From NCBI GenBank assembly GCA_937860055.1, contig CALMBO010000029.1, positions 186,001-250,000 on the forward strand: DNA of 64,000 nucleotides, read 5' to 3'. Within the stretch, counting starts at the first letter, position 1. The number at the start of each line of letters is the position of its first letter. The notes under the pieces are model-generated. The model was not told where the DNA came from, searched no databases, and saw only the letters and a list, made by a program, of their open reading frames with translations. This stretch comes from an uncultured Verrucomicrobiota bacterium (GTDB taxonomy: Bacteria > Verrucomicrobiota > Kiritimatiellia > CAIQIC01 > Lenti-01). The translations under genes were made by a program, and so were the position numbers. This document shows, piece by piece, positions 45,407 to 57,400 of the stretch.

Positions 45407-45472
45407 GGATATCTCCTTCAATGGGTTCGACCCTATCACGATTCATTCCGGCAGGCAACCCGCCTTCCTGCC

Positions 45473-48400
45473 TCATGGCAGGGGCCGGATCTCGATCACC
45501 CTCGGTTCGGGCGAAGTCGAGTCTTCGCCAGGGAAAAGCAACCACAGATAGTTCAACTCGACGGGGCCGCCCGGCGCATCCGGCGGCAATTCCGTCCACT
45601 CCTCGCCATCCAGGCTATAGAGGCATTCCATGCGGGTCGCCGAACCTTCCGCCAGATCGACCAGCAGGTTGGTCATCGTCAGCGGGGAATCGTAGCCGAT
45701 GGCGATGTACCAGCCACCGGCCCCGGCCCGGCCCGTCCACCAGGTGTTCGTGTCGCCATCCACGGCCGCCCAGCCATTGGTGTGTTCCGGCCCGTCGTCG
45801 CTGGTCACCACGGTCAGCGGGAAGCTGTCCGGGGATGCGCCCTTCGCCGAAGCCGGAGCCCGCCGCGCCACGGGACGATGGCCATATATCTCCAGTTCGG
45901 AGAGGCACACCGTGGAATTCACGGAATTGGAAAGCCCTGTGAACCGCAAATAGCGGATTGGAAGATCGGCCACCGGCCAATCGTCCCAGCCGTGGTGGTC
46001 CTCCGCGCTCGCATCCGCCAGCAACGACCAGTTCGTTCCATCCGGCGAGGATTCGATCTGGTAACGGTGGACCCGGTAGACCCAGTCCCAGTTCAGCAGG
46101 CGAACCCGCGAAACCGTCGCAACGGCGTGCAGGTCCAGCGTCATTGTTCCCGGCGGCTGGTTCGACCAAACCGTATAGCCGTAATTGGCGCCGGCATTGT
46201 GGATGCCGTCGATTACGGCGGGGAGCAGGGCAGCCTTCGTCCCGGCGATCGTGGCTCCGCCCGCGGCCAGCGCGAGGTTTTCGCCGATGTCGTCATCCAG
46301 CACGACCGCTTCCACGAGGCGGTCTTCCATGCCCGGCGCCGATATGCGGAACACCGCCGTCTCGTTTCCGCCGTTCTCGTCTTCTCCCGCCGCCAAGGTC
46401 ACCGCCTGCCAGATGTTCCAGTTCGACGCCTTGAAGCTCCTCGACGCCCCGCTTTGCACCGCGATGGCTCCCTCCCCGCCGACGCGAACCACGCTGGCCA
46501 GGACCGTCCCGTCGGGCGCGCGGGGCAGTCGCAGGAAGAAACGGCCTTCGCCGCCTTCCCGGACAGGAACGATTTCCTTCGAGACTTCGATCTGCGGCAA
46601 CGGGGCGCGGACTCCGTAGACCTCCCACTCGGAGAGGCATACATAGTCGTTCGCCGAATTCGACAGCCCGGTGAAGCGCAGATAGCGGATCGTCCGGCCA
46701 TCCACCGGCCAGTCATCCCACCCGTGGTGGCCCTTCCATCCCGCATCCGCCAGAATCGACCAGGTCGTCCCGTCCAGCGAAGACTCGATCTTATAGCGGT
46801 GGACGCGATAGACCCAGTCCCAGTTCAGCAGGCGCACCCGCGACACGACCGCGGCGGATTGAAGATCCAGCGTCATCGTGCCCGGAGGATTGTTCGTCCA
46901 GAGGGTATAGCCATAGTTGGTGCTGGCGGCATGCACTCCGTCGATCAGCTGCGCGGCCTGGCCCGCACCCTGCCCGGCAATCGCGCTGCCGCCCGAAGCC
47001 AGTGCGAGGTTGTCGCCGATGTCGTCATCCAGCGCTCCCGCCTCCACGTACAGGTCCTCCCTGCCGGGAGCCGAAATCCGGATCGTCGCGGCTTCGCTTG
47101 CGCCGTTGTCGTCCGGAGCCGCCGACAGCGTCACCGCCTGCCAGACATCCCAGTTCGACGCCCTGAAGGTCCGCGCCGCCCCGTTCTGCACTGCGATGCT
47201 GCCGTCCCCCGCAACGACGCTCACGCCGACCGTGACGTTGGATTCCGGGGCGCTGGCCATCCGCACGAAAAACCGCCCTTCGCCCCCTTCGCGCACGTTG
47301 ACCTTAGTCTTCGAAATCTCCAGCCAGGACGGCGGTGCATAGGAACCGTATACCTCCAGCTCCGAAATCACCACATAGTCGTTGGCCGAATTCGACAGTC
47401 CCGTGAAGCGCAGATACCGGGTCATCCGGTCGGCCACCGGCCAGTCATCCCAGCCCTGATGGTCCTCGCCGCTGGCATCCGCCAGCAGCAGCCAGTTCGT
47501 ACCATCCACCGAGGTTTCGATCGTGTAGCGGTGGGTCCGATAGACCCAGTCCCAGTTCAGCAGGCGCACCCGCGAGACCGGAACCGCCTCCCGCAAATCC
47601 AGCGTCACCGCTCCCGGCGGCTGGAGCTTCCATGTCGTATAGCCATAGTTGGTGCTGCTGTTATACACGCCGTCGATCAGCTGCAGGGATTGGTAGGATC
47701 CCCGCCCGGCGATCGTGGCCCCGCCCGACGCCAGCGCCAGGTTTTCCCCGATATCGTTGTCCAGGGCTTCCGCCAACACCAGTTGATCCCCTTGTCCGGG
47801 CACCGAAACACGGAACGTGGCCGTTTCATTGTCGCCATTCCCATCCGGACCTGCCGACAACGTCACAGACTGCCATGTGCTCCAGTTTGATGCCTTGAAC
47901 AGCCGGACCGCACCACCCTGCACCACTAGGCTGACATCCCCTTCGACGCGCGTGACCGTAACGGTCGTGAGGGACGCCGGCTCCCGGGACAGCCGCACGA
48001 AGAAACGGCCTTCGCCGCCCTCCCTCACGCGGACACGGCGGACGCTGAGTTCCAGCGGCGAGACGTGGAACGTGTTGACGACGGGGGGCGCCGCATTCCA
48101 ATTGGCATCCCCCGCCTGCGAGGCCATGACCGAAACACTCCCCAGGCCGGTGAAGGTCAGTTTGGCTCCGTCCACGACCACCGCCGGACCGGAAACCACC
48201 GAGAACGAAACGGGCAGCCGGCTGGACGCCGTAGCGGCCAGATCCACCACATTGGACAGGACCTGGTCGCCAACAGGCGGGAACTGGATGGTCTGGCCGG
48301 CCTTCCGGATCGTCAGCACTCCTGACGCGGATCCCCGCCAATTGGGCTCGCTGACTGTTCCCGTCACGGGGTATTGCCCGGCCGCGACCGGGGCCTTTGG

Positions 48401-51400
48401 CGAGCCACCATAGGAGAAGTCGATCGCCAGCTCTTCGGGCGTGGTGGTGGCGGTCGCCACCTTGGGCGTCCCGTCGTAGACCTCCACCAAATCGCCCAAC
48501 GTCACGGTCGCGGGCGCCTTCGCCACCACCAGCGTGCCGGTGGCGGAACCCTCGTAGTTGGCATCGTCCACGGTGGCGGCCACCGCATAGGATCCTGCCT
48601 CCGTCGGGGCATCCGGCCACCCGTTGTAGGTCACGTGGAGGGCCAGCCCGGCCGGCAAGGTCGTCGCCGCCACGTTCTTCGGAGTCCAGTCGTAGGTCTG
48701 CGCCAGTCCGCCCAACGACACGGCCGCCGGCGCCTTCGCCACCACCAGCGTGCCGGTGGCGGCCCCCTCGTAGTTGGCATCGTTCACCGTGGCGACCATC
48801 TCATAGGAGCCCGCTTCCGTCGGAGCGGCCGGCGAACCATCGTAGGTGAAGTCCACGGCCAATCCGTCCGGCAGGGTCGTCGCCGCGACATGCCGCGGGG
48901 ATCCGTCGTAGGTCTGCGCCAAGCTATTCAACGACACCGCTGCCGACGCCTTCGCCACCACCAGCGTGCCGGTGGAGAGTCCTTCGTAGCCAGCGGTGGT
49001 CACGATGCCGGTCACGGCATAGCGGCCGGCCGCCAGCGGCGGCGTGGCGCTGCCGTCATAGGTGATGCGAACCACCAGGCCGGCCGGCCCGGTCGCGGCC
49101 GTCACGGCCCGTTCCGTGCCATCGTAGGTCTGGGCCATCCCTTGGAGGAAAACCTGCGCTGCGATGCCCCCCTCTTCGGACGCGGGGTTGCCCGCGATGC
49201 GGAGGGCCGGATCTCCGAGCAGGTTGTAGACCGCAAACGAATCCTTCGTGAACAAGGTGTCCGGCAAGGAACGGCGGGCCTTCAGGAACGCCAGGCCCAG
49301 CCGTCCCTCCCCTTCCTGCAGGATGGCGCGATAGAACGCCTCTCCCAGCTCCGTCGCCGGCGCGTTGAGCGACAGGCCCGACGGTCCCAGCACCGCCACG
49401 GCCCCGCCCGGCCGCCGCAACAGGCTTTCTCCCAGGCTGCTCACGGCGGGAACCTCGTAGCGGCCGACAAGGCAGCTCAAGGCCACTGCGATCGAGGGAT
49501 GGACGGCATTGGACATCGCGGCGACATCCTCCTCCGTCAGCAGGTTCTGCGCGCTGAAGTTATGGAGTCCGCCATGCCCGGTGTAGTGGATGAAGCCCGC
49601 CCCCGCATGGAACCAGCCCAGCAGGTTCGTCCGCGCAAGCCCGATTTCCATCGTTCCCAGGTCGATACGTTCCGCCACCGAATAGGGCGCTTGCACGATT
49701 TCCGCCAGCCGCGTGTTCGCCGCCGAAAAGTCGCCGGCGGAATTGGCGGCATCGGCAACCAATACCAGCTGGTTCTGCCAGGCCGAACCGAATCCGGCCT
49801 CGTAGGCCTTGATCTTCGCGATCATCGCGGAAAGATCCTCCACCGTCAGCGCGGGCAGGCGGCCGATCGCGACATCGGGCCGCTCGTCGCCGCCGGCATC
49901 CGCCAGGAGGGCGTCCGATGCGCAGATTCCGGCCGGAGTCTGGACCAGCATCGGCGGCAGATGGTTCACCTCGTTGCTCATCACCCCGAGGTAGTCGTAG
50001 TTTCCATTGCCCGCCAGCACCACCATCCGGGGCGATTTCTCCCAGGTCGCCGCCGCGAATCCCAGGAATTCCGGGATGGCTTCCGGCGTCGGCACCCCTC
50101 CCGCCATCAGGTCGCATATGTCTTCGAACACCGCCACGCCGGTCCGCAATCCCTGCCCCGAACGGTAGTCCGCCAGCTCCTGCGCCGCCGAAGCCAGCGC
50201 ACGGGGGACGATCACCAGATAATCGATCTGGTTCGCCGCCGACAGGAACCACGCGTCGGCCGCCGCCGGCTGCGGATCCAGCATCGGAACCGCATCCGCC
50301 TCGACCACCGCGAAGCGTTCGTTGGAAACCGCCACGGCCCATGCCTTGGCAGGCAGCCGGCCGTCTTCATCGGCGATCCAGGTGGGATTCCCGGCGTCAT
50401 CCAGCGCCAGCGCCAGCGGTTCCCCGAAAGCCTGCGCGGATACCGCTGCCGCGCCGCCGGCGCGGATCTGCGCCGGAGCAGGAAGCGGCGCCAGCGCGCG
50501 GTCGAAGGAAGCTTCGATCCAATCCACCACGAAGAAATCATGGCTGAGCCCCGGCTGCCTCACGCCGTTCACCACCAAGGTGTTCATGCCATTCGACACC
50601 GATGCCCCCGGAACCGTCACGACGGCTTCGGCCGTGTCCTGCCCGTCGAAGGCGATCGAAGCCACGGAGGCCCCGTTGAAGCGGATCTCCGCCAAATGGT
50701 CCGGATCGTTGGTCGTGTTCGACCAGCCCATCAACCGGACCTTCAGCGCCACATCGCCGCCGGCATGGCCGGTCAGGTCCAGCGGGAAGCGAGGCGCCAG
50801 GAGGTCGTTGGTCTCGCTGACGACGCCCTCCCAGAAATAGAAGTCCTCCGGCATCTGCGTCATGCTGAAGAGGAACCGGTCTTTCTCGAAGTGCATCTGC
50901 ACCGGCAACACCGACACCCCCGCCGTCGCGGCCGGCTCCCGCCGGGGCATGGCCCGGCCATCACCCACCGAAACCAGATATGCCGCCTCGTGCGTGTACC
51001 AGGTGCGCGCCGGCGATCCGGCATGGAACACCAGCCGTCCGCGGACGGCATCGTAGATCGCCGGCACCGGCGATCCGCCCTCCGTGATCCTGAGCGAATT
51101 CGCCGCCGCCAGCGCCTCCACTTCCCCGGCCGCAAGTCCCATGCCGTTGGCGATGGCCGCCAGGCCGATGCCGCAGAGGCCTTCCTCCCGTACCCGGACC
51201 TTCAACACGGACGACGTTGCCCCCCCCGCCACCGCGCGCGGCGCAACAGAAGCCTTGGCCGTCCGAAGCTTTGTCGGCGACTCGGGGACCGGAAGCGGCG
51301 GAGGCGGGGCGTCGAAACGGACCTCGTGCGCCCCCAAGGCCGCCACGGCGCCCGAGAGTTCCACTTCTTCCAGCCGATAGGTGGCCGGCTCATCCTGGCG

Positions 51401-54400
51401 GGCCTCGGGATCGGCCAGCCGGTAGGTGGCGCCATCCTCCTGGAAGGTCGACGGCAGCAGCCGCTCGTTCAACCGTGTTTCCACGCCGGTTTCCGGATCG
51501 ATGCGATAGAGGAAGAAGCCCGCCGCGCTGAACTCCGAACGGGTGCGCCACGCCACCTGCCCCTGGCCATCCACCCATTCGCCCCACATCGCCGCCATCT
51601 CGATGCGCGTCGGAGTGCGGGTGCAGATCCCCAGATCGACGGTCAGGAGGGTTTCGCCGCCGGCGACGGAGAACGGGGCCGTCCAGGCATAGTCGGTCGT
51701 GTTGCCCGCGATCGCATCGCTGTCGACCGCGTCGTCGTTGCCCGCGTTCGAGGGACTGAGCATTTCGTTCGTGGTGAGGGAGGTCAGGTCGAACCGCACC
51801 AGATACGTCCCCGTCGGCATGTTCGAGAACAGATAGTTCCCCGAGGCACCGGAAACGGTCGACGCCTGGATGTTCCCGTTGGTATCCAGCAGGTCGACCG
51901 GGATGGAGGGGATCCCGTTGGTTTCGCCGGCATCCTGGATCCCGTCGCGATTGGCGTCGAACCAGATCCGGTCGCCGATGGCCACCGGCGGCGCATAGCC
52001 GAAATCGGCCGCGTCGACGAACTGGTCCAGGTTGGTGATCGCGACCGCCGTCTTGTGGGCGGTGGCGATGCCGTCCAGGTCGTACGTCGGCGTGACACCG
52101 GCCACTAGAGTGTTGGTGTCCACCACGACGGAGTAGGTGCCGGGCACCAGCCCGCCAATGCCATAGAGGCCATCGGCGCCGGTGGTCGAGGAGGGTTCGT
52201 TGGTCTGGTAAACGCCGTCGTCGTTGAGATCGGCGAACACGCGCACGCCGGAAATCGGCGACTCGCCGGCGTCCTGGACGCCATCGCCGTCGGAATCGTA
52301 CCAGACCATGTCGCCGATGCCGGCCAGATGCCAGAGGTAGTCCTCGACCTCTCCATTGTCGGCGGTGCCGGCGAATGAGAGTTCGGGGAACATCGGCTCC
52401 TCCGGGAAGAGGCGGAACCGCGCGTACAGCGGCGTGGAGCTGGTGGTGGAGAACGTGCCGGACGGAACCGTGAATTCATTCGTATAGACGCCGGCCCCGT
52501 TGCCGCCGGAATTAGAAACGGCCATGCTGCAGACCATTTCGTCCATATCCGTGAAATCGCCATCGCCGTTGAAATCGACGTAGCCCAGCAGCCAACCGCT
52601 GCCGGCACCGACAGTCACCTCGACGGAACCTCCGCTGGTCCCGATCCGCCAGACGGAATTGGTGATCTGGATCACCCCGTCTTCGTCGTCCGTGCCGGCC
52701 AGATCGTCGCCGTCGGCCCCGGATGACGGCACGCCGTCGCTTTCCACGTCCACGCCCGCCCCCAGATAGAGATTCGTCGTCGGGCCGATCACGTGCCGCG
52801 CGCCGTCCGGCAGCGTCGTCGCGTAGCTGTCCGGCAGGTCGCCGTAATCGTACTGCGTCAGGGACTGGTACGCGAAATCCATGTTGGTGATGTCCGCCGC
52901 GACCGCGATCGCCAGGTAGGCGGACACCGTGTCGCCCTGCGCGTCGGACGTCGCGACGACCGTCACGCCGGCGATGGATCCGTTGGTGGTCGTCAATTTC
53001 AGGGAATCTTCCGGAGCGGCGCTCGCCACGACGTACTGGTCGTTGCCGTCGCCGGACGGCAGGTCCGTGAAGGCGTAATCGCCGTTGGCGCCGGTGGTTT
53101 CCGTGCCGATCTGCACGTACTCCCCGGCTTCAAGGACGCCGTCGCCATCGTCGTTCCAGAGATACAGCGTCACCGCGACGCCCGCATAGGGCGACTCGCC
53201 GGCGCCCGCGCCGGAAGGACCCAGGCCGTTCATCAGGCCGTCGTAGGGCGTGGCATCGAGCCCGATGGTGCCGCTCAGGCTGTTGTTGCCCGCGTAGCGG
53301 TAGCCGAAGTCCACCGACAGGTCGCAATCCGTGCACGGCAGGCCGCCGATCGAAACCACCTGGCCGCCGGAAATCACGATGTTGGTCGCATGGTTGTCGA
53401 GCGTCCCGTCGGCCGTCCACGTGTTGGACAGGCCCGCCGGGAAGTCCGCATCGTTGGTGGCCACCCCCACCCCATAGGTCGCGTCGAGAAGGCCGCTGAA
53501 ACCGTAATAGCCGTCCGCGTCGGTGACGTTGGTGGCAATCGCGACACCGTTGGAATACAGGATGACCGAAACGTAGGGAATGCCCAGTTCGTTGGCGTCC
53601 CGCGCGCCGTTGTCGTTCGCGTCGATCCACAGCGTGTCCCCGATCACTCCGGACGGCGCATAGCCGAAATCCGCCCCCATGAAGATCTGCCCGGAAGCGA
53701 GGGGAAGGCCATACTGGCTGTCGCAAGGGACGACGAGGTTCGTATCGCTGCAGGTCAGGCCGTCGGAGTTGGGATCGGCGGTCTGGTCCGCGCCCGCCAG
53801 CGGTCCGCTGTCCGTCACCACCCGCACCGCATAGCGGTCGGGCAGCAGGCCGTCGAACAGGTACAAACCGTTCACATCGGTGGTTTCGCTGGCCAGCAGC
53901 GTCTCGCCGGCATCATAGACGCCATTGGCATTGGCATCGTCATAGAGCTGCACCACCGCGCCGGGCACCCCGTCCTCGGTGTAGTCCTGTTCGCCGTCCC
54001 GGTTGGCATCCCAGAACACCGTGTCGCCGATCGCGCCGTAGGGCGCGAATCCGAAATCGGCGTCCAGATAGGTGTTCCCGCCGCTGATCGTCACGTCGCA
54101 GGCCGTCGCGGTCGTGGGATAATAGACGTTGCCGAACGCGTCGGCCGGCAGGTCGGTGTCGGCATCGTCCACCACCACGCGATAATCGCCGTCCGGGAGA
54201 TCCTCGAACAGATAGAGTCCCGAGGCACCGGTGTTCGTCGTCCGGAGGGGCAGATAGGTTCCGTCGCCATTGAAGTCCGCGTAGAGGGTGACGAGGATGT
54301 TGGAAATCCCCGGCTCCTGGGTCCCGAACTGGACGCCGTCGGCGTTGCGATCCAGCCACACCGTGTCGCCGATCGCGCCGTTTCCGTAGGGCCAGAACCC

Positions 54401-57400
54401 GAAGTCCTGGTCCAGGTTGTCGGCGTTGACCAGCGTCACCACGCTGCGGCCGTCCTTGGCGCCGTACGGATCCGCCGTCACGAGGTAGTTGGCCGGCAGG
54501 TCCGGATCTTCGCGGTCCACGATCACCAGATAGGTGTTCGTCGCGAAAAGGTTGGTGAAGACATAGTAGCCGTTGGTCCCGGTGAAGGTCGTCGCGAGGT
54601 AGGCGTCGACATTGGTGTCCACCACCCCGTTTCCGTTGGCGTCTTCATAGAGGCGCACCGTGACGCCGGAAATTCCCTCTTCGGAGGCGACGTCCTGGAC
54701 GCCATTGCTGTTCCAGTCGTAGAACAGCGTATCGCCGATGCGGTAGGCGCCGGAACGGTAATAGCTGAAGTCCACCCGCCCCACCCCGCCGCTCGGAACC
54801 GTCACCGCCGAATAGTTCGCCGTGTTGGTTCCGTCCGTGTCGAACGAGAGCCGCCAGGTGCCGTTGCTCATCATGCCCGTGTTGGTCGCGACCGCCACGG
54901 TATAGGTTCCCGTGTAGTTGCCCACGAAGCGGAAATACCCGTTGGTGTCCGCATAGTTGGTGGCGAGGGAAGCCCCCGCGCCGCACGGCGAAGGGCTCGC
55001 GCACAGGTAGACCGTCACGTTCGTCAGCCAATCCTCTCCCGGTTCGCGGAAGGATTCCCCGCCCCGGTCGTAGTCGTGCCAGATCGAACCCTCGATCGTG
55101 CTGCCCAGCCGGTAGCCGAAATCCGTCGTCAGGTGGATGTTGTTGGTGCTGGACGGGGCGGAATAGATGTCCAGGTAGACGGCGTGCGTATGGTCCTTGA
55201 CTCCGTCTTCGTCGAAGGTGTTGGTCCCCGTCCCGCCCGGCAGTGTCGCCGTCACCACGCGCACGGTGTAGACGCCCGTCGACGGGATGGATTCGAACAG
55301 GTAGTAGCCATTGGCATCCGTCCAGTTCGTGATGGGCACGCCCGCGCCCGCGCCCAGGTCGATCCCCGCGGGCGGCGTGAGGGACACCGCCACGCTGGCG
55401 ATGCCCGTCTCGTTCGTGTCCTGCACGCCGTCGCCATCCATGTCCCGCCAGACGTAGTCGCCCACCGTCGCGGCCGGGAACTGCGTGACCACCACGCTGC
55501 TGGTCGCGCTGTTGGCATGCGCGCCGCCCTGGAAATAGGCGTTCGTCACCCACGTGGTGTTCGTGACGACCGTGTTGGTGTTGTTGGGCGGCTCCAGCAG
55601 CTTGAAGGTCACCGCCACCGTCGAGGTCCCTCCGGGATGGATCGGCCCCACGTTGTCCCAGTACAGGGTGCCGATGCCATTGGTCGACACGCTGGTCGCC
55701 GGCGGTTCGGCGCCGACGTATCGGAGTTTCGCCGGATCGAAGACGTCCGTCAGCGGCACCGGATCCAGCGTCGTGGTCGCGCCGGCCACGCCCGTGGTCC
55801 GGTCGCTCTGGAGCTGGAAGCCAATCGCATCGATCATGATGTAGCCGGCGCCGGCGCCCCCCGCGTTTTTTTCCGCCGACAACCGCACCGACACGTTCGA
55901 GGAGAAGTCCGCCCACGTCCATGCATAGGTTCCGGTCATGGGAATCGTCCAGGTCCCGCTGACCAGTCCTGTCGCCATGTAGGCCGACTCGAAACGCACC
56001 GCCGCCGGCGAGATCGTGCTGACCTGGATGGTGAACGTGTCGTCCGGACCGGTGGGCTGGACCATCACCATGGGAACCACCAGAGCGACGTTGGTGATGT
56101 TGCCGTTCTGGACCCCGAAGGTGAAGTTCGACAGGTACACGAACTTCGTCGTGTTCTCGAAGTGATTGGTGGCATAGTTCCCATCGGGCCACGGCGGGAC
56201 AAAAATGTTCGTGTAGCTGTGCCATTCCGTGGCGTTGCCCGTGCCGCTTGTCGCCCAGGCCAGATAGGTGGCCGGCATGGCCGCGCCCGTGCCGTTGCCC
56301 GGCAGGCTGTTCGAAACCGCGAGGTTGTAGCGGATGAGCTGCCCCTCGCGGACGGCATTGGTGCTCGACCGGGTCTTGACCAGCGTCAGGGCGGGCGCGA
56401 AGCCGAAGTCGGCCGTCCAGTCCACGACGGGGTTGACATTGGTGCGCGCGGGATCGAGCGCGATGGGCCAGGTGGCCGGCGTGGTCGGCGTGTAGCCGTA
56501 GGGCAGGTCCGGATCGGCGGCGTCCACGGCCACCACGAAATTTCCGTCCGGCAGGTTGGTGAAACTGTAATAGCCGTTGGCGACCGTGCTGGTCGTGGCG
56601 AAGAGGTAATCCGCCGTGCCATCGCCGCCCAAATCGTAATACAGCCGCACGGTCACGCCCGTGATGCCGGTCTCGCCGCCATCCTGCCGCTGGTTGCCCA
56701 GCAACCCCCCGCCGGTTCCGTCGTCGCGCCACACCAGATCGCCCAGCGCGTTGTTGCCCAGCAGCAGCGTCTGCGCGTCGGCCGTCAGGAAAGGCGTTGT
56801 GTTGCCGAAGCTCAGCCCCGCCGTGTTCGGCACGATCGGGCTCGGGAAGGGCCAGGGAGTCTGGACCACGACGGAGAACCGCACGGTGCCCGCCCCTCCG
56901 GACGGCAGCGGATCGCTCAGCCACCATTGCACATCCGTCACGTTCGTGGCCACGGCCGGTTCCGCCAGGGACCAGGTCAGGCCGTGGTTCGTCGAATAGT
57001 AAATCGTGTAACCCGACACTCCCGCCGGCAGGACGTTGCTGGGGGCCGCGCTCCCGGCCACATAGACGGTGCCCGACGGAATCGAATCCTGCACCACCAG
57101 CGGCAGGCCGATGTCCGGCCGCCCCGAGGCGTCCGGGCCCGAGTTCGTATAGGTCACCGTGTAGGCGATGTTGCTTCCGGGCCGCGTCACAACCGGGTCC
57201 GCCGATTTCGCGATGGCCAGCAGCGAGGTGCCGCCCGTCAGGGTCTGCCCCGGCGCCCCGTAGTCGCCGTTGAACTTTTCGTTGTCGAACCCCGACGCCA
57301 CTTCCTGATAGGGCGTCAACGTGCTCACGCACCCCGAGCCGATCGCCATGAACTCGTACATGACGTACCCCACCGCCCCCCGGTTGTTTTCAGGGATCTG

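Noticed and set aside
48374-52108. A 1244-codon plus-strand frame opposite the giant gene
   Set aside because: Same composition signature (Arg/His/Gln-rich), no recognisable domain, antisense to the C25/MBG region.
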